Positions 17,188 to 25,749 of a stretch of DNA of 64,000 nucleotides are shown here, one piece after another (the stretch's first letter is position 1; each line of letters opens with the position of its first letter). The notes beneath the pieces are model-generated. The model did not search any database. It saw only the letters and a list, made by a program, of their open reading frames with translations, and was not told where the DNA came from. The stretch covers positions 62,001 through 126,000 of the forward strand of contig JAFPWY010000004.1 of assembly GCA_017412605.1 (NCBI GenBank). Reading direction: 5' to 3'. Made by a program: the position numbers and the translations under genes. Source of the DNA: Fibrobacter sp. (GTDB taxonomy: Bacteria; Fibrobacterota; Fibrobacteria; Fibrobacterales; Fibrobacteraceae).

Positions 17188-18781
17188 AGATGCAATCTTC
17201 GGATTCGAGCTTTGTCAGGACCGAGGTATCGACCTGGCCGACATCCTTCCGGCCCTTGCAATCATCCAGAGCCATACAGGCCTCGCCGTACAGAGATTCC
17301 GCCCTAAGGTAATGGGATTCCAGGCGTTGCTTTGCATAACCTTCCGTAGAATGATTGTGAATCATAAACGCCCAGTCTGAAGACTGGAATAGCATCAGTT
17401 CACGTTCCATCTGGCGGACGAAACGTTCCATCAGCAAGCGGAGCTTCGCATCCTGCACCTTGGAAGTCCTGCTTTTCAGGTGATCAATCCTGGAGCGGAT
17501 GCGGTACGACAGCGGATAATAGCTTTCTGTCTCGGGATTGATCCATACCGAAGCGAAACCGCCCTCCCCCCACGAAGAGAACGCAGGCTCGTGTGCGTCC
17601 GGGTCAGCCGAAGATGTCATCACATCATCAGCACCTGCAAATTCAAGCACGGAACTTGCCGCAGCACGTTCCAGCAGAGCCTCCAGGAAGAAGGGACCTT
17701 CAAACCACCAGTGTCCAAAGAGTTCCGCATCGTAGGGGCAAAGGAGGGCAGCCTTGTTCCCGCCCATTTTCGGAATGAGGTCAGAAAGAGTCGCTTCCCT
17801 GTTGGCCACAAAGAGCCGCGCATGGTCCTGAACTAGGCGCATCGCGTTCCAGGGACGATAAAATTCCTTTTGCTCGGAACCTGTAATGCGGTAATACTTG
17901 AATCCGGTATCAATTGGCGTATCCCCGGAATAGAAATACTCGCCGAGATAGGCGCGTTCGCGTTCCGATGCGATATCCTTGAAGAACTCGCGATATTCAG
18001 GATGTCCCGGGTAACCGGTGCGGCGGCTCCACACCTCCATGGAACTGGCCTGCTCGCGCCCCATGCAGTAAAGTCCCGACGGAGTGCGGAGCGGAGTGAA
18101 CACGCCATACTTCGGGGATGGGGAAGCCAACAGGACGCCGTGCGTTTCGAGGAAAAAGTAATGCAGGCCATATTCGGCCAGATAGCGTTCCAGCCCGGGA
18201 AAATAGCCGCATTCCGGAAGCCAGACTCCCTTGGGCTTGCGGCCGAAGGCTTTTTCGAAGCAGTCCACGGTCGCATCCAAGTGCATGCGAATTGAAGCGG
18301 GATCGCTCTGGTATGCCGGCAAGAACGGGTGCGTCCCCACGCAAGTGAGCAAATTCAGCTTGCCCGCATTTTCAAGGGCCTTGAACTCCCCTAGCAAATC
18401 ACGGCCAATCCGATTTTCCCAAGTGTCGACAAGCGCACGCTGGCGATCCAGATAAAAGCGTGCAAGAGTTGCACGGGGCCCCTCCTTGAAACGGGCCACT
18501 TCCTTTTCGGCAAGTTCTTCCAGACGCACCAGGTGGTTGGATATTTTAGCAACCAGGCTCTCGTCGCGGAGCATCTCGATTAGCGGCGGCGAGACACTCA
18601 AGTTGAACTTTCCGGGCACACCCTTCTCGAGCAGGCGCCGCAAGGACTGCACTAAAGGCAGGTACGATTCCGCGACAGCCTCGAATAGCCAGTTTTCTTC
18701 GAAAAACCGGTCATATTCGGGATGACGCACGAAAGGCAAGTGCGCATGCAACAGGAAAAGGATTTGGCCCGGTGCAGACAA
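17177..18781 (-). CDS. GH57 1,4-alpha-glucan branching enzyme (DUF1957 type)
   Basis: 534 residues, the normal length for bacterial GH57 branching enzymes. The HAHLPFVRHPEY start is diagnostic. The nucleophile Glu is at residue 190 in WLPECGYF, and the acid/base Asp at residue 351 in CPYDAELFGHWWFEGP. The C-terminal helical DUF1957 part ends with DWAFMIHNHSTEGYA. Makes alpha-1,6 branches in glycogen. Lies 23 bases after the DUF4912 gene in the same transcript, a pairing that suggests a joint role in glycogen metabolism. Cytoplasmic, no signal peptide. Confidence 0.92.
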   Translation of the reverse strand: MSAPGQILFLLHAHLPFVRHPEYDRFFEENWLFEAVAESYLPLVQSLRRLLEKGVPGKFNLSVSPPLIEMLRDESLVAKISNHLVRLEELAEKEVARFKEGPRATLARFYLDRQRALVDTWENRIGRDLLGEFKALENAGKLNLLTCVGTHPFLPAYQSDPASIRMHLDATVDCFEKAFGRKPKGVWLPECGYFPGLERYLAEYGLHYFFLETHGVLLASPSPKYGVFTPLRTPSGLYCMGREQASSMEVWSRRTGYPGHPEYREFFKDIASERERAYLGEYFYSGDTPIDTGFKYYRITGSEQKEFYRPWNAMRLVQDHARLFVANREATLSDLIPKMGGNKAALLCPYDAELFGHWWFEGPFFLEALLERAAASSVLEFAGADDVMTSSADPDAHEPAFSSWGEGGFASVWINPETESYYPLSYRIRSRIDHLKSRTSKVQDAKLRLLMERFVRQMERELMLFQSSDWAFMIHNHSTEGYAKQRLESHYLRAESLYGEACMALDDCKGRKDVGQVDTSVLTKLESEDCIFSR

Positions 18782-18804
18782 ATTAACAACACCCGAAAAC
18801 TGAA

Positions 18805-19923
18805 TTATTCCGTACGCTTAACAACGATAGGTACAATTGTCGTCGGGAAATCGCCATCCTTGTCCGTAGCAAACACGGGGATAATCTTCGTAGAATCCGG
18901 GAGGTCCTCTTCAAAGCTGAACGTGCCATCCGGGTTCAGCGGGAACGGTTCGCCGCGCACCTGCAAATGGGCATCAGGGCGAGTTCCGCCGTAAACGATC
19001 AGGCGCGTCTTGACCCACAAGAAGAAATCCTTACCATAGTTGACAGAATCCTTCGGGGCAGCAATTTCGTTGCTCTTGAGCGCCGCACTGGAAAGTGCGC
19101 CGGAGAACATGGACTCCGAAGAGCTGCCCAGGCGGAGGCTGTTGAGCCAAGACTCGGCAGTCGTGCTGGAAAATCCGGAGCTCATGAAGTTGCCATTCAC
19201 GCTGCCACCCAGCGAAGCACGGACAAATTCGTCGTCGAAGGATGGAACCGTTGCGCTCTTGTCGAACGTGAGCACCGGGGACGATTCGAGAATCGGCATG
19301 AACTGATTTCCGTCAACAGAGCCGAGGACAGCCATGCAGTTGTTCCCAACAGGATTTTCGACATACCAGCTGCGGGCATCGGCAGGAACTTCCACATCGT
19401 GGAATTTGCGCTTCTTGCCACGCTGTACGGTCAAGTCGTCCGTGATGTCAAACAGGCGCAGCACAAGTTTGCCCTTGCCATTCTTGGAGCGCTTCACACG
19501 CTGTTCAGAAACTTCCCAGAAAGCATGCAGCCAGTTCGGATCCTTCTGCATGAGCACAAGATACTCGGCGTCGAAGGGCTGTTCCAGCTTGGCGGCAGGA
19601 GTCTTGACAGCGGGCTTTGCTGCGGGTTTTGTTACAGGCTTTGCGGCGGCCTTGGCGGCCGGCTTCGGTGCGGGTTTAGCAGCCGGCTTTGTGGCAGGCT
19701 TGGCAGCAGCTTTTGCAGCGGGTTTCGTTGCCGGCTTGGCGGGAGCCTTGGCAGCAACCTTGGCAGGAGCCTTAGTGGCGGCCTTCACAGGAGCCTTTGT
19801 AGCAGGCTTTGCGGCGGGCTTGGCAGCCGTCTTCGGCGCAGGCTTAGCAGCCGGCTTTGCAGCAACCTTTTTCACACTCTTTGTTTCTGTTTTCGTGTCC
19901 TTAGCATTCTTCTTAACAGCCAT
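18805..19923 (-). CDS. DUF4912 protein with long Lys/Ala/Pro (histone H1-like) N-terminal tail
   Basis: 372 residues. Residues ~1-115 are almost only Ala, Lys, Pro and Thr in short repeats (AAKPA, TKAPA), a strongly basic, disordered tail like bacterial H1-like proteins. Residues ~120-220 match DUF4912 (DAEYLVLMQKDPNWLHAFWEV), with a further conserved strand region RLIVYGGTRPDAHLQVRGEPF near the end. A good AGGAGG site precedes the ATG. It is directly upstream of the GH57 branching enzyme. The domain may bind glucan or act as a scaffold; the tail may bind nucleic acid or polyanions. Both ideas are inference. Confidence 0.78.
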   Translation of the reverse strand: MAVKKNAKDTKTETKSVKKVAAKPAAKPAPKTAAKPAAKPATKAPVKAATKAPAKVAAKAPAKPATKPAAKAAAKPATKPAAKPAPKPAAKAAAKPVTKPAAKPAVKTPAAKLEQPFDAEYLVLMQKDPNWLHAFWEVSEQRVKRSKNGKGKLVLRLFDITDDLTVQRGKKRKFHDVEVPADARSWYVENPVGNNCMAVLGSVDGNQFMPILESSPVLTFDKSATVPSFDDEFVRASLGGSVNGNFMSSGFSSTTAESWLNSLRLGSSSESMFSGALSSAALKSNEIAAPKDSVNYGKDFFLWVKTRLIVYGGTRPDAHLQVRGEPFPLNPDGTFSFEEDLPDSTKIIPVFATDKDGDFPTTIVPIVVKRTE

Positions 19924-19968
19924 TTCGGACCTCCTTCTTTGTAAATACCCAACGACCCGAACTCGCGA

Positions 19969-21213
19969 TTACCTTCCGCGAGATTGCCCCCAAGAGCCAA
20001 CGCCCATCAGGCCAAGACGTATCCCGAAGAACAACTCTTCCCAGTCGCCATGACCACCCGTAGTGCGTTTTCCTCCTTGCAGGGCCAAATCAATCATCGT
20101 CCCCTTCTTTCCCATGGGGAGGCCGGCTCCGATGGAACCGCCATATTCATAGACATCCTTCACGTACCAGCTTTTCATCCAGCCACCAAAACGGAACGCA
20201 GTCCTGTCCAAGTACGAGTCATAGAACAGCGGACTTCCGTCGCGCTGGTACCCAAGGGATACCATAAAATCGTTCTGCGTTTTTGTCACGCTAGACATGT
20301 CCCAACCTCCCGCGACATTCTCGACGTCGCTATCCCAGGCACGCCACTGAACATCCATCATGACGTTATGGCGCTTATACAGGCGGTAATTCACGCCTGT
20401 CGCCAAGAGTGCCGGAATTTCAATTTCGCGCGTATAGCGGGTAGGAATCAAAGTGTCCAGCTGGCTAAAGCGGAAGTCATAGGACAAGTCATTCTTCAAA
20501 ACATACGGAGTCGTGTAGGAGAAGTAGTACGAAGACTGACGACCACGGAACTGCATAGACAAGGTATAGTAAGCGGGATGGTTCTTGATTTCCCACGTAC
20601 CACTTGCATAATCTGTCACATCCGAACTATTGGTCGCCCAGGAATCGCTCTTGCTCACCTTGTTATTGTCCGGGCCCAATGTCAAGCTGCGCTCCACATT
20701 GCCCATCACAAAATGCGCCGATGCACCCAGCGACATCATGCGGAAGAACGGCAGACGCACGGCATAAGCCGGGATGATTTCGTAAACGCTCCCCTGGTAC
20801 TTGACCGCCGCATCCATTCCAGAAGCGGAATCGCTCACTTCCTCATCCATACTGGAAGCATAGTGCTGCCAAAGAGAAAGTCCCACGGCGCCGTACGACC
20901 CCATCGGGAACGAGAAGTTGAACGACGGCAAGGAGATAGTCGTTGTAGAGTACGTGGATTCGTCGTTTTCTGCAGTCATCATTTCGATGTAGAAATTCAG
21001 ATTGAACACGACCTTGGTATCAAATGCAACACGGGCAGGGTTCACGACGGACACGCCTTCGGCATCTCCCGTCTTTGCACCACCGGCAAAACCACGGCCG
21101 GCGGCATTCACCATTCCACCAAGCGTCTGTTCTTCACCGAGGGCATCGATGCCCAACAAGGAAGCCGAGGCCAGGCTAGCCACACAAAGGATAAAACACA
21201 ATAACTTATTCAT
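19969..21213 (-). CDS. Outer-membrane beta-barrel protein of unknown role
   Basis: 414 residues from the ATG at 21213 (the ATG at 21216 is adjacent), with a GGAGG site and overlap with the 3' end of the upstream lipoprotein gene. Signal peptide MNKLLCFILCVASLASA. The N-terminal mature part (GGMVNAAGRGFAGGAKTGDAEGVSVVNPA) resembles the plug-like segment of FadL/PorV-type barrels, and the rest alternates aromatic strands (GLSLWQHY, YSFSY-like). A PorV-like or transport role is possible but unproven. Co-transcribed with the lipoprotein upstream. Confidence 0.7.
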   Translation of the reverse strand: MNKLLCFILCVASLASASLLGIDALGEEQTLGGMVNAAGRGFAGGAKTGDAEGVSVVNPARVAFDTKVVFNLNFYIEMMTAENDESTYSTTTISLPSFNFSFPMGSYGAVGLSLWQHYASSMDEEVSDSASGMDAAVKYQGSVYEIIPAYAVRLPFFRMMSLGASAHFVMGNVERSLTLGPDNNKVSKSDSWATNSSDVTDYASGTWEIKNHPAYYTLSMQFRGRQSSYYFSYTTPYVLKNDLSYDFRFSQLDTLIPTRYTREIEIPALLATGVNYRLYKRHNVMMDVQWRAWDSDVENVAGGWDMSSVTKTQNDFMVSLGYQRDGSPLFYDSYLDRTAFRFGGWMKSWYVKDVYEYGGSIGAGLPMGKKGTMIDLALQGGKRTTGGHGDWEELFFGIRLGLMGVGSWGQSRGR

Positions 21214-22729
21214 CATCACCTCCACGCTTGGTAGCAAGCCACAACTTGAGTGTAGCCGGTTTCTGCATCATGCTGGAGAAATCATAGCGGGCATAGTCAT
21301 AATGACCGAGGTACACATAGCTCGTGTCGCCTTTAGAGAGCTTCATCTCAACCGTATCGCCATAGACAACCATCTTCTTGACCGTGTCCTTCTGGATAAT
21401 ATGCGTCCGGTACGTGGAATCGTTATCCTGCAACTGCGGGAAAGAAAGGTTAACCATGAACTTCAACTTTGCGCCATTGCTCGCACGATTGATAAAGTCT
21501 CGAAGGCCCTGGGTCACCTGGAGCGTTAGGGAATCTCCATCGTAGAACACCATGTTCGGGTGTCCACTTTCTGCAATTTCCTGCCTGTTCGGCTTGTAGC
21601 CTTCCTGAACGCGGCGTTCCTTGCCGGAACTATCGATGAAGGAACTTGCCACGACCCAAATTGGCAGGCCAAGATAACTCTTGCTATCGGAATCATCGCG
21701 GGCAAAGGTCAACTGGGCAAGGACCACAGCCTGGCGAACATCATAGCCATCGCCCATCTTATAGGGGAATTCGTCCCCGTAGAAATCGGACAAAGCCTTG
21801 AGAATGGGTTCAGCGGAATACTCGAAGACCATCGAATCCTTGACACCGCCGTGCAGGACAAGACAATCGGAACAATCGTTGCTGACGACGACGTTTGCCA
21901 TGCGGTACGGAGTATACATCAGGAGATCGTAAAGGGAGTCCCCTTCACTTTTAGCCCTCAAGTTGAGGGTTGCCTGGCGTTTGGAATCCATGGAATAGAA
22001 GCGGTACAGGTTCTCTGTTTCGGGAGCAGAAAAGCGCATTTCCAGGTAGCAGTACTTTTTGCAAGTCTTGAAGCTGTCCAAGAAAGCACCCGGCATTTCA
22101 AAAAGAATACGGCTATCTGCTTCTTGTGTTTTTCCATTTTTCTTCTTCTTTGCCTGCACATCCGACTCTTTAATTTTTATCGAATATGTGGTATCGACAA
22201 CGACATCCGGCTCCCAAGATTGGAGCATCTTCACCCAAGCGGAATCCGTAATAGAATAAAGGCTATCCAGGAAATCTTCATTCTTGCCACTGCGAAGCGA
22301 CCAGCTTACATTGAGCTTCAGGTCTTCCTTGATGGGCAACAAATCCACGGGAATGCTTTTTTCGTTATAGAACGAAGTCAGCAAATTCAGCGAGATATAC
22401 GCACCGATTGTATCGGCCGATCTAAAGCGCTTCAAGAAGCCGTCTTTCTTCTCTTTATACAAGAACTCGAAAGCCACCTCGTGCGACATATTGCTGGCGT
22501 TACCCAGGACAACGCGGCTGTCCATAATAAGCGGAGTGGAATCCCTGTTGACCTCAACCTTCGACGGAACAAGTCCCTCGATACTTAGAGTCTGAACCTT
22601 ATAACTGTCCGGCAGGCCCTGGTCCGAAAGCCAATTACTCAAACCATCCTCATCGGAATCGAACAAGCAGGCAGAAAGGGCCAAAGTTCCTATGGTCAAA
22701 AAGGACAATAAAACAAATTTTTTCTTCAC
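21206..22729 (-). CDS. Large lipoprotein of unknown function
   Basis: 507 residues from a GTG at 22729 with a GGAG Shine-Dalgarno. The signal peptide (VKKKFVLLSFLTIGTLALSAC) ends in a clear lipobox. A DSDEDGLSNWLSDQGLPDS segment right after the Cys resembles a calcium-binding thrombospondin type 3-like repeat (DxDxDGLsN). The rest has DUF4270-like beta features (repeated VYGDTVEMKL, TYVYLGHYDYARYDF). No known enzyme motif. It overlaps the following outer-membrane barrel gene, so the two may form a surface complex. Confidence 0.65.
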   Translation of the reverse strand: MKKKFVLLSFLTIGTLALSACLFDSDEDGLSNWLSDQGLPDSYKVQTLSIEGLVPSKVEVNRDSTPLIMDSRVVLGNASNMSHEVAFEFLYKEKKDGFLKRFRSADTIGAYISLNLLTSFYNEKSIPVDLLPIKEDLKLNVSWSLRSGKNEDFLDSLYSITDSAWVKMLQSWEPDVVVDTTYSIKIKESDVQAKKKKNGKTQEADSRILFEMPGAFLDSFKTCKKYCYLEMRFSAPETENLYRFYSMDSKRQATLNLRAKSEGDSLYDLLMYTPYRMANVVVSNDCSDCLVLHGGVKDSMVFEYSAEPILKALSDFYGDEFPYKMGDGYDVRQAVVLAQLTFARDDSDSKSYLGLPIWVVASSFIDSSGKERRVQEGYKPNRQEIAESGHPNMVFYDGDSLTLQVTQGLRDFINRASNGAKLKFMVNLSFPQLQDNDSTYRTHIIQKDTVKKMVVYGDTVEMKLSKGDTSYVYLGHYDYARYDFSSMMQKPATLKLWLATKRGGDDE

Positions 22730-22765
22730 TCGGATCTCCGAATCGTGTTGAACTTTTTTCGAACT

Positions 22766-22773
22766 AAAATATA
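22766..22773 (-). promoter_or_regulatory. Putative -7 box (TATATTTT) for the lipoprotein-barrel operon
   Basis: On the minus strand TATATTTT lies 36 bases before the GTG start at 22729 and matches the window's recurring box. Confidence 0.4.
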
Positions 22774-22937
22774 GAAAATCTCCCCTATTCCAACCCAAAC
22801 GGCATCCAAAAAAAGGAGCCATACTGCGGCAGGCCGTCCACAGACAAAAAGTCAACAGAAATGTCTATCAAAAAAGAACATTCGACATACAAAAACATAT
22901 ATTCACCATAGACACTTAACAACATTTCGAGGCGACC

Positions 22938-23975
22938 ATGAAATACAGATTTTTCTTAAGAAAATTCATTTTGATTATCAGTGGATTCTTTTGGGCCAGT
23001 TGCGGTGAAGACGACCCGCAGCCCATTAGCATCGATGATCCCGCCCCGGAATCAAGTTCAACCCTCGAACCCAGCAGTTCCGAAGACGCCTTGCTACAAT
23101 CGGGCAGTTCAAACGACTCCGAACCTGCCGAAGGAACATCCAGCGGCTCTCCCGGATTGTCATCCTCGGCTCCAATTGGGGACTTTTCCAGCAGTAGTTC
23201 GGCGCAATACAGGCTCGCCAGCGACCCGAACGTGACCTGCAAACAAACTTTTCATTCAACCGGCAATTGTTTGGGCACGGTCTGCGACTACGATCCCCCA
23301 GTAGATTGCTATATCGAACAACGTAATCTCGAATTCAACAAAACAGAATCACTCGAAAAACTGGATTCCATCGAGGACCGATTGGAAAGGTGCTACGAAG
23401 CCATCCCCGTATATGGCACCGGCCCATGCCATTGCGTAGGCTACCAGACAACCATAAAATACTCCTGTTCCAACGGAATGGTTTTCCCCTATGCCAAGGA
23501 CGGCCTTGTCTATACAGAAGAAGAGTACGAGGCAAAATTCCTGAGCAGTTCATCAGCAGAATCCAGTAGTTCCGTAGCGGAATCCAGCAGTTCAGCAGTT
23601 CCCGCTCCGATTTGCCAAAAGATAGACTTCGTCAAAAGGGGCGAGGTTTCCAGCAACTGTATAAATGAAAAACTGGACAGCCTTGCCGCGGCAGGCGAAA
23701 ACGTTACCGACAGCCTGAAGGCATGCCTGGAAAATACTGACGGCAGAAGCTTCGGGGAATACGCGAAGACCCAGATTTGCGATGGAGACACGACCGTAAA
23801 CCCGCGTTACCAGACAAAGCTGGACTCCATCCGCGAAGAAGTCGACAAGGCCATCAAGGACTGCAAAGCCGCCGAAATCCCGGCCGACAGCACAAAAACA
23901 CCAGCGGACAGCACAACAGCCCCGGCAGACAGCACCGGCACACCAGTCGACACAACCAGCACCCCGGCCGAATAG
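22938..23975 (+). CDS. Ser-rich lipoprotein with C-terminal PADST repeats
   Basis: 345 residues. Signal peptide MKYRFFLRKFILIISGFFWASC with lipobox. Three poly-serine linkers (~35-80, ~200-220) separate two cysteine-bearing domains (one with CKQTF, CLGTVCDYDPPVDC and CHC; one with Cys pairs around ICQKID and CLENTD). The tail repeats PADST-KT/TA/TG units. The modular design with serine linkers is typical of Fibrobacter surface lipoproteins. Function unknown. Confidence 0.65.
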   Translation: MKYRFFLRKFILIISGFFWASCGEDDPQPISIDDPAPESSSTLEPSSSEDALLQSGSSNDSEPAEGTSSGSPGLSSSAPIGDFSSSSSAQYRLASDPNVTCKQTFHSTGNCLGTVCDYDPPVDCYIEQRNLEFNKTESLEKLDSIEDRLERCYEAIPVYGTGPCHCVGYQTTIKYSCSNGMVFPYAKDGLVYTEEEYEAKFLSSSSAESSSSVAESSSSAVPAPICQKIDFVKRGEVSSNCINEKLDSLAAAGENVTDSLKACLENTDGRSFGEYAKTQICDGDTTVNPRYQTKLDSIREEVDKAIKDCKAAEIPADSTKTPADSTTAPADSTGTPVDTTSTPAE

Positions 23976-24001
23976 AGCCATCCCCGAACCCCGAGCCTTC
24001 T

Positions 24002-24029
24002 ATCGTCTATCGTCTTTCGTCTTTCGTCT
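24002..24029 (+). repeat. Heptamer array A: four ATCGTCT/TTCGTCT units
   Basis: Four consecutive 7-bp units (ATCGTCT twice, TTCGTCT twice), preceded by a related GCCTTCT. It ends 7 bases before the TATATTTG box of thrC. Member of a family of 7-bp-period arrays in this window. Confidence 0.8.
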
Positions 24030-24036
24030 ATTTTAC

Positions 24037-24044
24037 TATATTTG
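24037..24044 (+). promoter_or_regulatory. Putative -7 box (TATATTTG) for thrC
   Basis: Exact TATATTTG, 24 bases before the ATG at 24069 and followed by an AGAGGA Shine-Dalgarno, immediately downstream of heptamer array A. Confidence 0.5.
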
Positions 24045-24068
24045 CCCTCGTAAAATCAAGAGGACATT

Positions 24069-25409
24069 ATGGCCCAATTTAACGCGCATTTTAGGAACAT
24101 CAACGGGGACGATACCTACCCGCTGACCGACGTCATTTACCGCAGCAAGGTGGACGGCAGCCTGCTCGAAGTCGAACACGACCGTGCAGCACTCGCCAGC
24201 AAGAGCCCCGACGAATGGAAGAAGCTCTTCGCCGAACGCCGCATGAGCTTCGAACCCGCCGACATGAGCGGTATCTGGAGCAAGCGCGAAATGGTGCTCC
24301 CCGACATGCCCATCGAAGACATCGTGACGATGCGCGAAGGCTGGAGCCCGCTCTTTGACGCCGCCCCGCTCGCCAAGGAACTGGGCATCAAGAGCCTCAA
24401 GGTCAAGCTTTGCGGCAACTCCCACACGGGTAGCTTCAAGGACCTCGGCATGACGGTTCTCGTGAGCCAGGTGAACCACATCATCAAGAAGAAAATTCAC
24501 GAAATCGACGCCGTGGCCTGCGCCTCTACCGGCGACACCTCCGCAGCCCTCAGCGCCTACTGCGCGAAGGCCGGCATCCCGAGCATCGTGTTCCTGCCCG
24601 CTGGCAAAACGAGCGTCGCCCAGCTGATCCAGCCGATTAGTAACGGCAGCATCGTGCTCGCCCTCGACACCGACTTCGACGGTTGCATGAAGATTGTCCA
24701 GCAGGTCACCGCCGACAACCGCATCTACCTCGCCAACTCCATGAACAGCCTCCGCGTGGAAGGCCAGAAGACGATTTCTCCGGAAATCTGCCAGGAAATG
24801 GGCTGGAAGGTGCCCGACACCGTGATTATCCCGGGCGGCAACCTCGGCAACGTGAGCGCTCTCGCGAAGGGTTTCGAAGACTGCAAGGCCATGGGCCTTA
24901 TCGACCGCATTCCTCGCATTATCGTGGCCCAGGCCGAAAACGCCAACCCGTTCTTCCAGGCTTACGAACGCGGCTTCGACAAGCTCGTTCCGATGCAGGC
25001 CAAGAAGACGCTCGCCTCTGCCATCCAGATCGGTAACCCGGTCAGCTATCCGAAGGCCGTGCGCGCCATCCAGAAGACGAACGGCATGGTCGTAAGCGTC
25101 ACCGAAGAAGAGCTCGCCAATGCCGCCCACCGCGGCGACCGCATCGGTCTCTACTGCTGCCCGCACACTGGCGTGGCTCTCGGCGCCCTCGAAAAACTCG
25201 TGGCCGCAGGCAAGATCGACAAGGAAGAGAACGTGGTCGTCATCAGCACGGCACACGGCCTCAAGTTCACCGAATTCAAGGTCGGCTACCACGAAAAGAA
25301 GCTCGAGAACATAGCCTCCAAGTTCGCGAACCCCGTGTTCAAGGCTCCGGCAGACCTCGGCGCCGTCATGGACATCTTGAAGAAAGAGATGGCGGAAAGA
25401 AGGAGATAA
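24069..25409 (+). CDS. thrC: Threonine synthase
   Basis: 446 residues. PLP-dependent fold type II. The Schiff-base Lys is at about residue 124 in GNSHTGSFKDLGM; the phosphate-binding glycine-rich PGGNLGNVSALAKG loop and ASTGDTSAALSAYCAKAG are typical of the longer, yeast/E. coli-like threonine synthases that start with an N-terminal extension (YPLTDVIYRSKVDGSLLEV). Converts O-phosphohomoserine to threonine in the cytoplasm. No hom or thrB neighbour. Its codon use is strongly biased, as in highly expressed genes. Confidence 0.92.
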   Translation: MAQFNAHFRNINGDDTYPLTDVIYRSKVDGSLLEVEHDRAALASKSPDEWKKLFAERRMSFEPADMSGIWSKREMVLPDMPIEDIVTMREGWSPLFDAAPLAKELGIKSLKVKLCGNSHTGSFKDLGMTVLVSQVNHIIKKKIHEIDAVACASTGDTSAALSAYCAKAGIPSIVFLPAGKTSVAQLIQPISNGSIVLALDTDFDGCMKIVQQVTADNRIYLANSMNSLRVEGQKTISPEICQEMGWKVPDTVIIPGGNLGNVSALAKGFEDCKAMGLIDRIPRIIVAQAENANPFFQAYERGFDKLVPMQAKKTLASAIQIGNPVSYPKAVRAIQKTNGMVVSVTEEELANAAHRGDRIGLYCCPHTGVALGALEKLVAAGKIDKEENVVVISTAHGLKFTEFKVGYHEKKLENIASKFANPVFKAPADLGAVMDILKKEMAERRR

Positions 25410-25410
25410 G

Positions 25411-25440
25411 GGGCTAGAATCTAGGATCTAGAGGCTAGAG
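25411..25440 (+). repeat. Heptamer array B: CTAGNNN units after thrC
   Basis: Units read as CTAGAAT, CTAGGAT, CTAGAGG, CTAGAGT in exact 7-bp register, starting 2 bases after the thrC stop codon and ending just before its terminator. Confidence 0.8.
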
Positions 25441-25448
25441 TGTTTAAA

Positions 25449-25476
25449 GGCTCCGCGCAATGCGCGGAGCTTTTTG
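25449..25476 (+). terminator. Rho-independent terminator of thrC
   Basis: GCTCCGCGCA / TGCGCGGAGC stem followed by T5GTTTG. Confidence 0.88.
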
Positions 25477-25517
25477 TTTGCAGGCTTTTGCTGCATCTTG
25501 CGAAACTATGTACAAAA

Positions 25518-25545
25518 GAAAGGGCCCTCTTACGAGAGCCCTTTC
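25518..25545. terminator. Strong hairpin, possible minus-strand terminator
   Basis: GAAAGGG..CTCT-TACG-AGAGCCCTTTC pairs with a two-base bulge. The minus-strand copy is followed by TTCTTTTG, so it may terminate the hypothetical gene at 25750-27048. On the plus strand it directly precedes an AAGGAG site. Confidence 0.45.
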
Positions 25546-25561
25546 CTAAGAAGGAGAAAAT

Positions 25562-25609
25562 ATGAGAGATTACAGAACCTTGAACTTATCAGGAGGGGAG
25601 CAACGATAA
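25562..25609 (+). CDS. Possible 15-codon small ORF with strong ribosome site
   Basis: ATG at 25562 follows AAGGAGAAAAT and encodes MRDYRTLNLSGGEQR then TAA. The Shine-Dalgarno is among the best in the window and sits right after a stable hairpin. No family is recognised and the peptide may be chance; it could be a leader or a remnant. Confidence 0.2.
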   Translation: MRDYRTLNLSGGEQR

Positions 25610-25749
25610 AGTTGTGTAAGGATTTACCTTTCACCTGCTCACGACCTTGAATATAGACAAAAAAGAAATCGACGGATATTTTATTTTACTTATATGAATC
25701 AGCAATTTTTTATACGTCAACTTTTGTTTTCAAAGTCCTTTCTTTTTAA

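Larger units (their letters stand above)
25410..25749. other. Gene-poor region between convergent thrC and a hypothetical gene
   Basis: Holds heptamer array B, the thrC terminator, a second strong hairpin (25518-25545) followed by a perfect AAGGAG and a 15-codon frame. Positions 25620-25749 are AT-rich with no feature recognised. Confidence 0.7.

Noticed and set aside
19334-20053. Ala/Gly-rich frame opposite the DUF4912 tail
   Set aside because: It is the complement of the AKP repeat; the minus-strand frame has a ribosome site and a recognisable domain.
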